Assembly: GCA_045118975.1 (NCBI GenBank)
Contig: JBGVCT010000016.1
Location: 62,001 to 126,000 of the forward strand
Direction of reading: 5' to 3'
Source: RGIG6178 sp045118975
GTDB lineage: Bacteria; Bacillota_I; Bacilli_A; RFN20; DUOF01
DNA length: 64,000 nt
Position numbers and translations under genes: made by a program. The notes under the pieces are model-generated. The model saw only the letters and a list, made by a program, of their open reading frames with translations. It did no database searches and was not told the DNA's origin. Positions 7,939-16,753 of this stretch are shown here, piece by piece. Positions within the stretch are counted from its first letter, which is position 1. Each line of letters starts with the position of its first letter.

Positions 7939-8136
7939 ATGAAAGATAAGTTTGTGGGAATTGCAAGAGTTGGAGAAAAAGGACAAATAGTAATACCTAA
8001 AGAGGCTAGAGATATGTTTGGAATTAAGCCAGGGGATTGTGTTGTGGTACTATGTGATAAAAAGAAAGGAATGGCACTAGTTAAATCTGAAGCATTAGAG
8101 GATGTTATAGATAAAGTAATGCCTGAAATTGATTAG
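7939..8136 (+). CDS. AbrB/MazE-type DNA-binding protein
   Basis: 65 residues with a SpoVT/AbrB swapped-hairpin domain: ARVGEKGQIVIPKEAR then FGIKPGD. Such proteins are transition-state regulators or antitoxins. The start at 7939 follows a perfect AGGAGG; the longer frame (7903) begins at the predicted transcript end and is unlikely. The stop overlaps the ribosome-binding region of the ABC ATPase, so the three genes 7939-9591 form one operon. Here it most likely regulates its own exporter operon. No toxin is adjacent. Confidence 0.85.
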   Translation: MKDKFVGIARVGEKGQIVIPKEARDMFGIKPGDCVVVLCDKKKGMALVKSEALEDVIDKVMPEID

Positions 8137-8137
8137 T

Positions 8138-8860
8138 ATGTATTCTATTGAGGTAAGTAAGCTAACTAAAAAGTTTAAAGAAAAAGTTGCAGTAAATGAG
8201 ATGGATTTGCAAATTAAGCAAGGTGAATTATTTGCTCTTCTTGGAACTAATGGTGCTGGTAAGACAACAACAATTAAGATGTTAACAGGATTAATATTGC
8301 CTACATCTGGAAATATTAAAATAGAAAATATGGATATGAAAAAAGATATATTTAAAATCAAAGAAATTTTAAATGTATCACCGCAAGAAACTGCTATTGC
8401 TCCTAATTTGACTGTTAAGGAGAATTTAGAGTTTATGGCGGGAGTATATCAAATAGATAATAAGGATATGAAAATCAAAGAACTTGTTAAACAATTTAAA
8501 TTGGATGAGATATTAAATAAAAAGGCTAAAACTTTGTCTGGTGGATGGCAAAGGAGATTATCAATTGCAATTAGTTTAATTAATGATCCAAAAATATTAT
8601 TTTTAGATGAACCAACATTAGGTTTAGATGTAATATCAAGAAAAGAGTTATGGGATATAATTAGTAATTTGAAAGGTAAGATTACAATTATTTTAACTAC
8701 TCATTATATGGAAGAAGCAGAGAGTTTGGCTGATAGAGTTGGTATAATGTCAAATAGTAATCTAGTTGATGTAGGGACAGTTGAAGAATTGATTAAGAAA
8801 ACTAATAAAAAGAATTTCGAAGATGCTTTTGTATCGATTGCAACTGGAGGTAAATTATAA
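8138..8860 (+). CDS. ABC exporter ATP-binding protein
   Basis: 240 residues. Walker A is GTNGAGKTT, the Q-loop region lies near SPQE, the signature is LSGGWQRRLS and Walker B is ILFLDEPTLGLD, with a switch His in TTHYME. It is of the ABC-2 exporter (CcmA/DrrA-like) kind. Translation starts at ATG 8138 (or TTG 8129) just at the AbrB stop, with no clear ribosome site, so it is probably translationally coupled. The permease follows with a 1-bp overlap. The transported substrate is unknown. Confidence 0.92.
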   Translation: MYSIEVSKLTKKFKEKVAVNEMDLQIKQGELFALLGTNGAGKTTTIKMLTGLILPTSGNIKIENMDMKKDIFKIKEILNVSPQETAIAPNLTVKENLEFMAGVYQIDNKDMKIKELVKQFKLDEILNKKAKTLSGGWQRRLSIAISLINDPKILFLDEPTLGLDVISRKELWDIISNLKGKITIILTTHYMEEAESLADRVGIMSNSNLVDVGTVEELIKKTNKKNFEDAFVSIATGGKL

Positions 8861-9591
8861 TGAGGATGTTAAATTTTGCTAAAAGAAACTTTAAAGAGTT
8901 AATAAGGGATCCATTGAGTTTAATATTTGAGATTGTTTTACCTATATTCTTATTGTTTATATTTCAACAGATCAATATTCCAGGAGAATCTTATAAATTA
9001 GAAAATTTCACTCCAAGTATTATAGTGTTTGGTTTATCATTTATAACACTATTTACTGCAACCTTAGTTTCTAAAGACAGGAGTTCATCTTTACTTATAA
9101 GACTAGGAACTTCTCCGATGAAATCAAGTGATTATATTTTGGGATATATAATATCTTTGATACCAATAATTATTATTCAGAATATATTGTTCTTTTTGGT
9201 TGCTATTATATTGGGATTTAACTTCACTGTTAATATATTATACACAATCCTTATATCATTGATTGTTTCTATTGTTTTTATTGCTCTTGGTATATTAATT
9301 GGAAGTTTAGTAAGTGAAAAAGCTACTGGAGGAATTGGAAGTATAATAGTTCAATTAGTTTGTTTTACAAGTGGAATGTATTTTTCAAAGGATTTAATTG
9401 GTAAGGAATTTGCTACTGTTTGCGAAATATTACCTTTTGAGAGTTGTTTGAATATAATTAAAGGGATATTGAATAATAATTTATCAATTATATCAATACA
9501 AAACATAATTGTCTTTTCAATATATACAATAGGTGTATTAGTTTTATCTATTATTATTTTTAAAAAGAAGATGTTTAGTGATAACAAATAA
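8860..9591 (+). CDS. ABC-2 type exporter permease
   Basis: 243 residues with about six membrane helices and the N-terminal amphipathic segment (RNFKELIRDPLSL) typical of ABC-2 permeases. The large loop after helix 1 contains NIPGESYKLENFTPS. The start ATG overlaps the ATPase stop (TAATG). It partners the ATPase at 8138-8860. Homologues export lipids, antibiotics or peptides; the substrate cannot be read here. Confidence 0.9.
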   Translation: MRMLNFAKRNFKELIRDPLSLIFEIVLPIFLLFIFQQINIPGESYKLENFTPSIIVFGLSFITLFTATLVSKDRSSSLLIRLGTSPMKSSDYILGYIISLIPIIIIQNILFFLVAIILGFNFTVNILYTILISLIVSIVFIALGILIGSLVSEKATGGIGSIIVQLVCFTSGMYFSKDLIGKEFATVCEILPFESCLNIIKGILNNNLSIISIQNIIVFSIYTIGVLVLSIIIFKKKMFSDNK

Positions 9592-9635
9592 TTATTAAAA
9601 TATAGTTTTATGTTCATGCTAGTGTTTTTATAAAA

Positions 9636-9666
9636 TAAAAAAAATCCCTAAAAATTGACTAGGGAT
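9636..9666 (-). terminator. hairpin with a T-run on the minus strand
   Basis: ATCCCTA / TAGGGAT stem with a 9-nt loop. The A-run at 9637-9644 gives a terminator on the minus strand, although no minus-strand gene is nearby. It probably just punctuates the exporter operon. Confidence 0.45.
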
Positions 9667-9826
9667 GCTAAAAAAATTGGCGAAAAATTATAAGTTTTCA
9701 AAAAGTGTATGTAGAACTATTTTATAAAAAATGTGAAGGTGTTTATTTTTTAATATAATGTTTATGCAATGGAGTTTGTAATTATAATTAGTTATAATGA
9801 AATCATAGATAGAAGAGGTGTTTTAT

Positions 9827-10150
9827 ATGGAAAAGATATACAACAAATTAGTTAGAGATAACATTCCTGAGATAATAAAAAAAGATAATAGTGTTCCTGT
9901 TACAAGAATTTTAAGTGATGAGGAATATAAGGTTGAATTAGAAAAAAAATTATATGAAGAATATAATGAGGTTTTAAATGCAAAGCAACCAGATGAAAGA
10001 ATAGAGGAACTGGCTGATATGTTAGAAATTATATCTTCTTTAGCAAAACTAGAAAATAAATCTCTAGATGATGTGATGGAAGTTATGAATCATAAAAATG
10101 CTAAACGTGGTGGGTTTGAAAAAAAGATTTTTTTAGAAAAGGTAATTTAA
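9827..10150 (+). CDS. MazG-like NTP pyrophosphohydrolase family protein
   Basis: 107 residues. The N-terminus YNKLVRDNIPEII and the EExxE-like helices (EKKLYEEYNEVL, then RIEELADMLEII) are typical of the short phosphoribosyl-ATP pyrophosphatase / MazG-like house-cleaning family, which hydrolyses nucleoside triphosphates to monophosphates. The ATG at 9827 follows GAGGTG; a GTG 9 nt earlier overlaps the ribosome site. It stands alone between intergenic gaps. Confidence 0.85.
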   Translation: MEKIYNKLVRDNIPEIIKKDNSVPVTRILSDEEYKVELEKKLYEEYNEVLNAKQPDERIEELADMLEIISSLAKLENKSLDDVMEVMNHKNAKRGGFEKKIFLEKVI

Positions 10151-10255
10151 AAAGATTAGTAATGAATGGAAAAAATCTTTGCCTGTAATAATCGAGGCAA
10201 GATTAAAAGAAATGAAAACAAAAAAGAAAGAAACCGCTAATAAAAGATAAAATTT

Positions 10256-10283
10256 AACCTCCCAATAAGATGGGAGGTTTTTT
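10256..10283 (+). terminator. intrinsic terminator
   Basis: AACCTCCC / GGGAGGTT stem followed by six T. The 319-bp gap 10151-10469 otherwise holds an unanchored open frame (10146-10250) and an AT-rich promoter region. Confidence 0.85.
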
Positions 10284-10469
10284 ATTTATAAAATATATTA
10301 TTCTAAGTAGAAACAATAAATGCCTTCTACATTATAAAAAAGTTAATCATTTATTAAGGTTTGCTATATTGGATAAAAATTTTTAAAATCGACACTTTTT
10401 ATAATTTTTGTTGTTCAATTTAGATTCATATAAATTTTATACTTAAATTATACAAGGGAGGTATTTAAT

Positions 10470-10823
10470 ATGAATACGGATAAGATTTATGCTGAAAAGA
10501 TCGCTAGTGAGTATGCTCCTAAGAGCACTAGCAAAGTAATGGCATTAAAGAAGTTAGATAAGCTTGCTAAAAGAAATGCATTAATATTTGCATATACTTT
10601 TGGAGTTGTATCTAGTTTAGTTATGGGAGCAGGAATGAGTTTGGCTATGGGAGTAATTGGTGGAAATACATTTACTAGTGTTTTAGTAGGTATTATCATT
10701 GGATTAGTTGGAATAGCAGGCGTTAGTGTTAACTATCCTATTTATAAAGTTTTACTAAATAGAGGTAAAAATAAGTACGGTAGTGATATTATAAGATTAG
10801 CTAAAGAAATTAGTGAAGAATAA
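10470..10823 (+). CDS. small conserved membrane protein with two membrane helices
   Basis: 117 residues. A charged N-terminus (KIYAEKIASEYAPKSTSK) is followed by two hydrophobic helices (about residues 40-62 and 70-92) and a charged tail. It resembles a conserved Firmicutes family sometimes labelled dihydropteridine reductase in databases, a label the sequence does not support. GGGAGG lies in front of the ATG. It is followed directly by a TetR regulator and a membrane protein, probably one transcript. Confidence 0.7.
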   Translation: MNTDKIYAEKIASEYAPKSTSKVMALKKLDKLAKRNALIFAYTFGVVSSLVMGAGMSLAMGVIGGNTFTSVLVGIIIGLVGIAGVSVNYPIYKVLLNRGKNKYGSDIIRLAKEISEE

Positions 10824-10837
10824 GGGAAGTGATGAGC

Positions 10838-11428
10838 GTGAATAAATCAGAGAGTAAATATTTTAATACGGCTTTACTTATGGATGAAGCGCTTTTAATT
10901 CTTTTAGAAAAGAAGGATTTTGAATTTATTAGTGTAAAAGAGATTTGTGATAAGGCGGGAGTTAATAGATCTACTTTTTATCTTCATTATGAGAATATGG
11001 ATGATTTATTGAAAGAAACAATAGAACTTATTAATAGAAAATTTAATGAATCTTTTGGTAAAAAGATAGTTAATTTAAATGTTTCTAGTAGAGAAGAGTT
11101 GTTTTTTATAAAAGATGAATATTTGATTCCATATTTGAATCTTATAAAAAAGCATAAAAAAGTATTTAAATTAATTCATGAAAAGCCATATTTATTTAAT
11201 AACGAATCGGAGAAGAATAATTTATATAATTCTTTATTTAATAAAATATTGGGGATGTATGGAGTTAAGGAGGAAGATAGGGAATATATTTTTTCCTATT
11301 ATACTCAAGGAACATTAGCAATTATTTTAAAGTGGGTAGAGAAGGATTGTTTAGATGATATTGAGAAAATCTCTAAAATAATTATAGAGGTGATTAATTA
11401 CAAGAATGAAGATAATAGAAATAGCTAA
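10838..11428 (+). CDS. TetR/AcrR family transcriptional regulator
   Basis: 196 residues. The N-terminal helix-turn-helix reads FISVKEICDKAGVNRSTFY followed by LHYENMDDLLKE, the classical TetR reading head. The C-terminal half is the ligand-binding part (TetR_C_8-like appearance). The start at GTG 10838 fits an AAGGGAAGTGAT ribosome site; ATG 10832 is possible. The gene overlaps the next one (11406) by 23 bp, so it most likely controls this membrane-protein cluster. Confidence 0.88.
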   Translation: MNKSESKYFNTALLMDEALLILLEKKDFEFISVKEICDKAGVNRSTFYLHYENMDDLLKETIELINRKFNESFGKKIVNLNVSSREELFFIKDEYLIPYLNLIKKHKKVFKLIHEKPYLFNNESEKNNLYNSLFNKILGMYGVKEEDREYIFSYYTQGTLAIILKWVEKDCLDDIEKISKIIIEVINYKNEDNRNS

Positions 11429-12350
11429 TTATTATAGAAATTTATCGTTTAAAGAAAGAACTATATTGGGCACTAAATTTTCTATATTACTCAATTTGTT
11501 ATTAGGGATAGGAAAGATATTCTTATCCTTCTTTTTTAGTATTTTCTTTTTAGTTGCAGGAATAGTGAATATTTTCATTATGCTTACTAAACTAGAGTGT
11601 TATTTGGGAGTTAAATATCCAGATAAGAAAACATTTGAATATAGGAATAAGTGTGTTGGTATATTTCTTCTTATTGCAGGATTAGAATATTCAATATATA
11701 TGGCTAGAATGGTATTTACTGATACAAGTGTTATGAGCTATGACATGATTTTGGGAATAATTATTGCCTGTGTATCATTTGTCGAACTTGCTATTGCTAT
11801 TATAGGGTGTTTTAAATCTTATGGTAAAGGGCACTATTATAGAAATATCAAATTAACCAGTTTGTGTAGCGCGCTTACTGCAATTGTATTAACTGAAGTA
11901 GCTCTTACTTCATTTGCTAGTGAAACAGATCTTAGAGTAATAAATGGGATTGTTGGGATGATAGTAGGAGTCATCATTGTTTTAATATCTATCTATGTTT
12001 TTATCTCTCCTAGAATTAGTATTGTAGATAGAGAACATAATGTGTATAAGATAAAAGAAAATGTAGAACCAATAAAAGAAAAAGAAATCAGAATTAAATT
12101 AACTAATAGTAAGTTTTATAGAGATTATGTTTATGTCGCTAAAGTAGAAAAAGATATCATTGATGGACATATAATTCAAGAAAAAAGTCCAATATGGAGT
12201 TGGAATATATATGTTTTAATTTTAGTGTGTGTTTTATCAGAAATACTTATATTTCCTTATGCGATTGGTGCGCTAGTATATCATTTTAAGTGTAGGAATA
12301 TTATTGATAAATTAGATAATAAAATGTTGATGTTAGGATATGAAAAATAA
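11406..12350 (+). CDS. multi-pass membrane protein (cation-efflux-like N-terminus)
   Basis: 314 residues with about seven hydrophobic helices. The first 60 residues (RTILGTKFSILLNLLLGIGK) resemble the first helices of cation diffusion facilitators, but the conserved metal-binding HDxxD motifs are absent, so transport function is uncertain. It starts inside the TetR gene (23-bp overlap), indicating coupling and control by that regulator. Confidence 0.6.
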   Translation: MKIIEIANYYRNLSFKERTILGTKFSILLNLLLGIGKIFLSFFFSIFFLVAGIVNIFIMLTKLECYLGVKYPDKKTFEYRNKCVGIFLLIAGLEYSIYMARMVFTDTSVMSYDMILGIIIACVSFVELAIAIIGCFKSYGKGHYYRNIKLTSLCSALTAIVLTEVALTSFASETDLRVINGIVGMIVGVIIVLISIYVFISPRISIVDREHNVYKIKENVEPIKEKEIRIKLTNSKFYRDYVYVAKVEKDIIDGHIIQEKSPIWSWNIYVLILVCVLSEILIFPYAIGALVYHFKCRNIIDKLDNKMLMLGYEK

Positions 12351-12388
12351 TTATAAATAATACAAAAATTAAATAGATATAAAAAAAT

Positions 12389-12419
12389 AGTTTGGCATTC
12401 ATTTAGTCAAACTTTTTTT
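12389..12419 (+). terminator. intrinsic terminator
   Basis: AGTTTG / CAAACT stem with a 13-nt loop and seven T. Confidence 0.75.
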
Positions 12420-12475
12420 CTTTCAATTTGATTTTTAAAAAAGAAGATTATGGTATAATTGATTTTGGTGATAGT

Positions 12476-13120
12476 ATGATTTTTTATGGAAAAATTGCTC
12501 TATTTGATTTTGATGGAACATTAGTGGATTCAATGCCTGTGTGGGGAGAAAAGATGTTTAGACTTCTTAGAATGCAAGGGATAACTCCTCCAGGGGGTTT
12601 ACTTAGAACTATAACTCCTCTAGGAGATGCAGGAACACTAAACTATTATCAAAATAATTTTGCACTTACCATGACAAAAGAAGAAATGATACAAGAAATG
12701 GATAATTATGCTTTGCCTAAATACGCTAATGAGATTCCATTAAAAGAAAATGTATTAAACTATTTACAAATTTTAAAAGAAAATGGAGTAAAGTTATATA
12801 TTTTAACTGCTAGTCCGCATAAAGCTTTTGAACCATGTTTACAAAGATTAGGAATTTTAGATATGTTTGAAAAGTGCTGGTGTTGTGATGACTTTAATAT
12901 GGTTAAAAGTGATGTTAATATCTACTTAGAAGTTGCTAAAACAATTGGAGTTAATCCTGAAGATATAACTTTTTTTGACGATAATAAAGTTGCAATTGAA
13001 ACTGCTAATAAGGCAGGATTACATACAATTGCTGTATATGATGATAGTTCTAGTAATGATAAAGAAGATATGAAAAAAGTGGCTGATTACTATTCTAATG
13101 AGTATGCAGATTTAATTTAA
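12476..13120 (+). CDS. HAD-superfamily phosphatase (phosphoglycolate phosphatase-like)
   Basis: 214 residues. HAD motif I is FDFDGTLVD, motif II LTASPHKA and motif IV FFDDNKVAIETA with a following GLHTIAV. It hydrolyses a small phosphate ester; the substrate is unassigned. The longest frame begins at 12428, but TATAAT with an extended TGG (12451-12459) lies inside that extension. The start is therefore the ATG at 12476 with a short leader holding GGTGAT. Confidence 0.88.
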   Translation: MIFYGKIALFDFDGTLVDSMPVWGEKMFRLLRMQGITPPGGLLRTITPLGDAGTLNYYQNNFALTMTKEEMIQEMDNYALPKYANEIPLKENVLNYLQILKENGVKLYILTASPHKAFEPCLQRLGILDMFEKCWCCDDFNMVKSDVNIYLEVAKTIGVNPEDITFFDDNKVAIETANKAGLHTIAVYDDSSSNDKEDMKKVADYYSNEYADLI

Positions 13121-13156
13121 TAATTAATAATAAAGGAAATTATGGGGGATATTTAT

Positions 13157-14173
13157 ATGAAAAAATATGCAATATATGGAGCAGGTTCTTTAGGAACTGT
13201 ATTAGGAGCTTATATTAGTAAAAATGGTATTGAAGTGGATTTAATTAATAGAAATGTAGCACATGTTAAAGCATTAAATGAAAAAGGTGCTAGAATTGAG
13301 GGAACTGTTGATTTAACTGTACCTGTTAAAGCACTTACAGTGGAAGAGATGAGTGATAAATATGATGTTATTTTGCTTTTGACTAAGCAATTACAAAATA
13401 AAGAAGTTGTTACAAAGCTAAAGAATCATTTAACAGATGATGGAGTAATTGTTACTCTTCAAAATGGCTTACCTGAACCATTAATCGCAGAAATAGTTGG
13501 TGCCAACCATACAATGGGATGTGTAGTAGAGTGGGGTGCCACTTTAAAAGAACCTGGAGTATGTGTTTTAACAAGTGATCCATCATCACTTTCTTTCCAT
13601 ATGGGAAAAATGGATGGTATTAGTGATGAGCAATTCAAGATGGTTAAAGAACTTTTAGAAAATATGTGTCCAGTACATGAAGAAGAGAACCTACTTGGAG
13701 CTCGTTGGTCTAAGTTGCTTATTAATGCAACCTTCTCAGGACTAGGTACAGTAGTTGGTGGAGTATTTGGTGATGTTAGTGAAAATAAAGAAGCTAGAAA
13801 AGTGGCTATTCGTTGTATGAAGGAAGTTATTGATGTTGGTACTAGTACAGGAATAACTTTTGCTCCAGTTCAAGGAAAAAACATTACTAAGTTATTTTAT
13901 TACAAGAATGCGTTTAAAAGATTTATTGCTACTCTTTTGATTCCTATTGCTATGAAAAAGCATAGAAACATTGAACCATCTATGTTACAAGATATTAAAA
14001 AGAGCAAGCCTTGTGAAGTTGATGCTATAAATGGTATGGTTGTAGAGTTTGGTAAGAAGAATGGAGTAGCAACTCCAATTAATAGTAAAATTGTTGAGAT
14101 TATTAAGAAAATAGAGGCAGGAGAATTAAAGCCAGAGGCTAGTAACATAGAACTTTTTAAAGATCTATTATAA
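13157..14173 (+). CDS. ketopantoate reductase family oxidoreductase
   Basis: 338 residues of the PanE/ApbA type. The N-terminal NADP-binding Rossmann motif is YGAGSLGTVLG. LQNGL, followed by GCVVEWGATL, and LINATFSGLG in the second domain match the family, as does the late KPCEVDAINGMVV segment (catalytic and substrate region). The usual reaction is 2-dehydropantoate to pantoate, but many homologues are of unknown substrate. The start at 13157 follows GGGGGAT; ATG 13142 is an alternative. coaB and coaC lie elsewhere in this window, which makes a pantothenate role possible. Confidence 0.85.
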   Translation: MKKYAIYGAGSLGTVLGAYISKNGIEVDLINRNVAHVKALNEKGARIEGTVDLTVPVKALTVEEMSDKYDVILLLTKQLQNKEVVTKLKNHLTDDGVIVTLQNGLPEPLIAEIVGANHTMGCVVEWGATLKEPGVCVLTSDPSSLSFHMGKMDGISDEQFKMVKELLENMCPVHEEENLLGARWSKLLINATFSGLGTVVGGVFGDVSENKEARKVAIRCMKEVIDVGTSTGITFAPVQGKNITKLFYYKNAFKRFIATLLIPIAMKKHRNIEPSMLQDIKKSKPCEVDAINGMVVEFGKKNGVATPINSKIVEIIKKIEAGELKPEASNIELFKDLL

Positions 14174-14252
14174 AAAAGCATCAATATAATTGTTGTTGAA
14201 AATGGGCGTGTTATACTTGGGGTATAATTATTTATTATTTGGAGGGTAATGT

Positions 14253-14852
14253 ATGAAGGAAGACTTAAAATGTAATGGTTGCGGTGGTCAACTTGCTAAA
14301 ATAGAAAATGAAGAGAATACTTATGTGTGTTTACATTGTGGTAATAAGATGGTTATTGCTGAAGATGTAAATAATAATAACTATAATGTTACTAATCATG
14401 TTACAAATCATATCTATGGAAACGTTGTTTCTGAAGCAGATGATAGGGACAAGGTAGATTTAATGGCTAATGTTGAAGCTATGATTAAAATGGAAGAATA
14501 TCAAAAAGCATATAAAATGTTACTTTCAGTCTCTGAAAAAGAGCCAGGGAATACAATCGTATGGTGGTTGCTTTCTAAAACTGCTATGTCTGCTGCTATT
14601 AGACAATTTAGAAGAGGAGAAACAAGCAATCACACTTATACAAGAGATTATAAACGTCACTATGAGAAATATTGCTTATTAGCAGGTGATAAAAAAGATC
14701 CTAATATAGAAAAAGAATACAAAGAATTAGAAGAAACTTTATTGAAATATCTTAATAGAGAAATAAAATATAGCTCAACGGCTTTAAAAATTATGTTAGG
14801 CATTATTGTAGTAGCGGTGGTTGCTGCAATAGGTATATCATTGATTTTTTAA
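14253..14852 (+). CDS. zinc-ribbon protein with C-terminal membrane anchor
   Basis: 199 residues. The N-terminal zinc ribbon has two CxxC pairs (CNGCGG and CLHCGN). An Asn-rich stretch (NNNNYNVTNHVTNH) follows, then a helical repeat-like middle (about residues 70-160) and one C-terminal hydrophobic helix (about 176-198). This is a tail-anchored layout with a cytoplasmic zinc ribbon. Its function is unknown. It is one of four zinc-ribbon membrane proteins in the window. Confidence 0.7.
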   Translation: MKEDLKCNGCGGQLAKIENEENTYVCLHCGNKMVIAEDVNNNNYNVTNHVTNHIYGNVVSEADDRDKVDLMANVEAMIKMEEYQKAYKMLLSVSEKEPGNTIVWWLLSKTAMSAAIRQFRRGETSNHTYTRDYKRHYEKYCLLAGDKKDPNIEKEYKELEETLLKYLNREIKYSSTALKIMLGIIVVAVVAAIGISLIF

Positions 14853-14874
14853 GATTTATTATAATTGATTTTAG

Positions 14875-14915
14875 GCATTATCTTTTTATAAAAAAGATAG
14901 TGCTTTTTATTTTTT
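14875..14915 (+). terminator. intrinsic terminator
   Basis: A 13-bp stem with one G-U pair (14875-14887 with 14891-14903) is followed by a T-rich tract. Confidence 0.88.
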
Positions 14916-14953
14916 GTTGGATTTTCCTTAAAGTGCACTAAAAGCTCATTTTG

Positions 14954-14982
14954 TTGACAAATTTACTCTAAATTGGTATTCT
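14954..14982 (+). promoter_or_regulatory. promoter of the AAA-radical SAM operon
   Basis: TTGACA (14954-14959), 17 bp, TATTCT (14977-14982) with a TGG extension. It predicts a leader of about 160 nt before the ATG at 15149. Confidence 0.6.
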
Positions 14983-15089
14983 CTTCCTTGCGCGGCAATA
15001 AAAAAAGGTAAAAGTTGAGCTTTTTACCTAATAAAAAAGGAGTAACTATTTATAAAGATTTATATTAAATGATTAATTAAATTATTTAA

Positions 15090-15131
15090 AACTTGTATGT
15101 AGTGATAGGGGAGTATTACTTATTACAAGTT
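15090..15131 (+). promoter_or_regulatory. structured 5' leader hairpin of the AAA-radical SAM operon
   Basis: AACTTGTA (15090-15097) pairs with TACAAGTT (15124-15131). After a symmetric 3x3 internal loop (TGT/TAT), AGTGAT (15101-15106) pairs with ATTACT (15115-15120) using one G-U. The 8-nt loop AGGGGAGT is purine-rich. The hairpin ends 6 nt before the ribosome site AAAGGGG. Confidence 0.55.
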
Positions 15132-15148
15132 ATAAAGGGGAAAAATTT

Positions 15149-16753
15149 ATGAAAAATTACGAAGAAGAATTAGAAACGCTAATTAGAGCGGGCGCTAAGG
15201 TTGTAGAAATTGCATCTTTTGAGTGGGAAAGGGTGCATGGATTTACTAACTATGTAAGTGAGATATTAGGAATTGCTTGGTATTCATGGAGTAGTGTTTC
15301 AGGGCTTAGAATTTGGGAACAAGGAAAGTTAAAAGTTATTAATCCTGATTGTACTACCCTAGCGGCTGTATTGGAATATTATTTAAATAATGAAAGTGAT
15401 ATGCTACTTGTATTAGAGGATTTTCATCCATATAGTGAGGTGGGATATCCAGTAAATGTAAGATATATAAGAGAAATGATGAGACCACAAAATTATTCTG
15501 GTAGCTATAAAAAAGCTATTATTTTAAGTGCGCCTAGTAAGTTTGTACCAGAAGAGTTATCTAAAGAATTACCGGTTATTGAGGTTGAATTACCTGATAG
15601 AAGTATTATTGAGGTAATTGCTCATACTGTTGTAGAAGAGTATAGTGATTATTGTATTGAGAGTGAGATAACTCCTAAACTTTTAGAGTCTGCTCTTGGT
15701 CTTACTGTAATGGAGGCAAGATTAGCATTTGCTAAAGCTATTATTACAAATAGAAAATTAACTGATGAGGAGATCCCTTTAATAATTAGCGAAAAAGAGC
15801 AAATTATTAAAAAGAGTGGTCTTTTAGAGTATTTCCATCCAAAAGAATATTTAACTAATGTTGGTGGTTTAGAAAATTTAAAGGATTGGATAAGAAAAAG
15901 AGGTAATGCATATAGTGATGATGCTAGGGCTTATGGATTAAATACTCCTAGAGGTGTATTACTGCTTGGAGTTCCTGGTTGTGGTAAGTCATTAACTGCT
16001 AAAGCAATAGCAAATGAGTGGCAATTTCCTCTTTTGAGATTTGATTTGGGCAAGGTGTTCAGTGGATTTGTTGGTGAGTCGGAAAGAAATATAAGATATG
16101 CTCTAGATGTTGCTAAAACTATTTCGCCATGTGTTTTATGGATAGATGAAATTGAAAAGGGTTTAAGTGGGACTCAAAGTAGTGGTAAGGCTGATGGTGG
16201 TACTAGTGCTAGAGTATTTGGAACTTTATTAACTTGGATGCAAGAAAAAGAGGATCCTGTATTTGTAGTGGCTACTGCCAATGATATAAGTTCATTGCCG
16301 CCAGAGTTACTAAGAAAAGGAAGATTTGATGAAATCTTTTTTGTTGATTTACCTACTGCAATGGAAAGAGAAAATATTTTTAGGATACATTTAGAAAATA
16401 AAAATAGAGACATCAAAACTTTAAAATTGGATATTAATAAATTAGTGAAAAATACAGAGGGATTCTCTGGTGCTGAGATTGAAGAAGTTATAAATGAAGC
16501 ATTATTTAATGCTTATGCAAATGGTCAAGATGATTTAAAAATGGAAAATTTAATGGAGTGTATATATACTACCTCTCCCTTATCAAAAACAATGGCAGAG
16601 ACTATTTCTAATTTGAGAAAATGGGCTAAAGAGAGAGCTAGACTTGCAAGTGATGGTATTCCAGAGAAAGTAATGGATTTAGGAGTAGATGTACCAAGAT
16701 TGCATCAAGAGTGTAAGAATCCATTTGTTAAGAGGGAAGATTATGATAAATAG
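15149..16753 (+). CDS. Ycf46-like AAA+ ATPase
   Basis: 534 residues. The N-terminal 230 residues look like the degenerate P-loop domain of Ycf46-type proteins (VVEIASFEWERV, WYSWSSVSGL, LLVLEDFHPY, then the IEVELPDRS segment). The AAA domain follows with Walker A GVPGCGKS (about residue 274), Walker B LWIDEIEKG, sensor TAN and an arginine-finger region LRKGRFDE, then the lid (GFSGAEIEEVI). It is predicted to be an oligomeric remodelling ATPase. It is the first gene of an operon with two unrecognised proteins, DUF2997 and a radical-SAM protein. The next gene overlaps it by 11 bp. Confidence 0.88.
   Translation: MKNYEEELETLIRAGAKVVEIASFEWERVHGFTNYVSEILGIAWYSWSSVSGLRIWEQGKLKVINPDCTTLAAVLEYYLNNESDMLLVLEDFHPYSEVGYPVNVRYIREMMRPQNYSGSYKKAIILSAPSKFVPEELSKELPVIEVELPDRSIIEVIAHTVVEEYSDYCIESEITPKLLESALGLTVMEARLAFAKAIITNRKLTDEEIPLIISEKEQIIKKSGLLEYFHPKEYLTNVGGLENLKDWIRKRGNAYSDDARAYGLNTPRGVLLLGVPGCGKSLTAKAIANEWQFPLLRFDLGKVFSGFVGESERNIRYALDVAKTISPCVLWIDEIEKGLSGTQSSGKADGGTSARVFGTLLTWMQEKEDPVFVVATANDISSLPPELLRKGRFDEIFFVDLPTAMERENIFRIHLENKNRDIKTLKLDINKLVKNTEGFSGAEIEEVINEALFNAYANGQDDLKMENLMECIYTTSPLSKTMAETISNLRKWAKERARLASDGIPEKVMDLGVDVPRLHQECKNPFVKREDYDK

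Noticed and set aside
8095..8361. Minus-strand ORF over the AbrB-ABC junction
   Set aside because: It covers the Walker A region of the ATPase in antisense and has no ribosome site.
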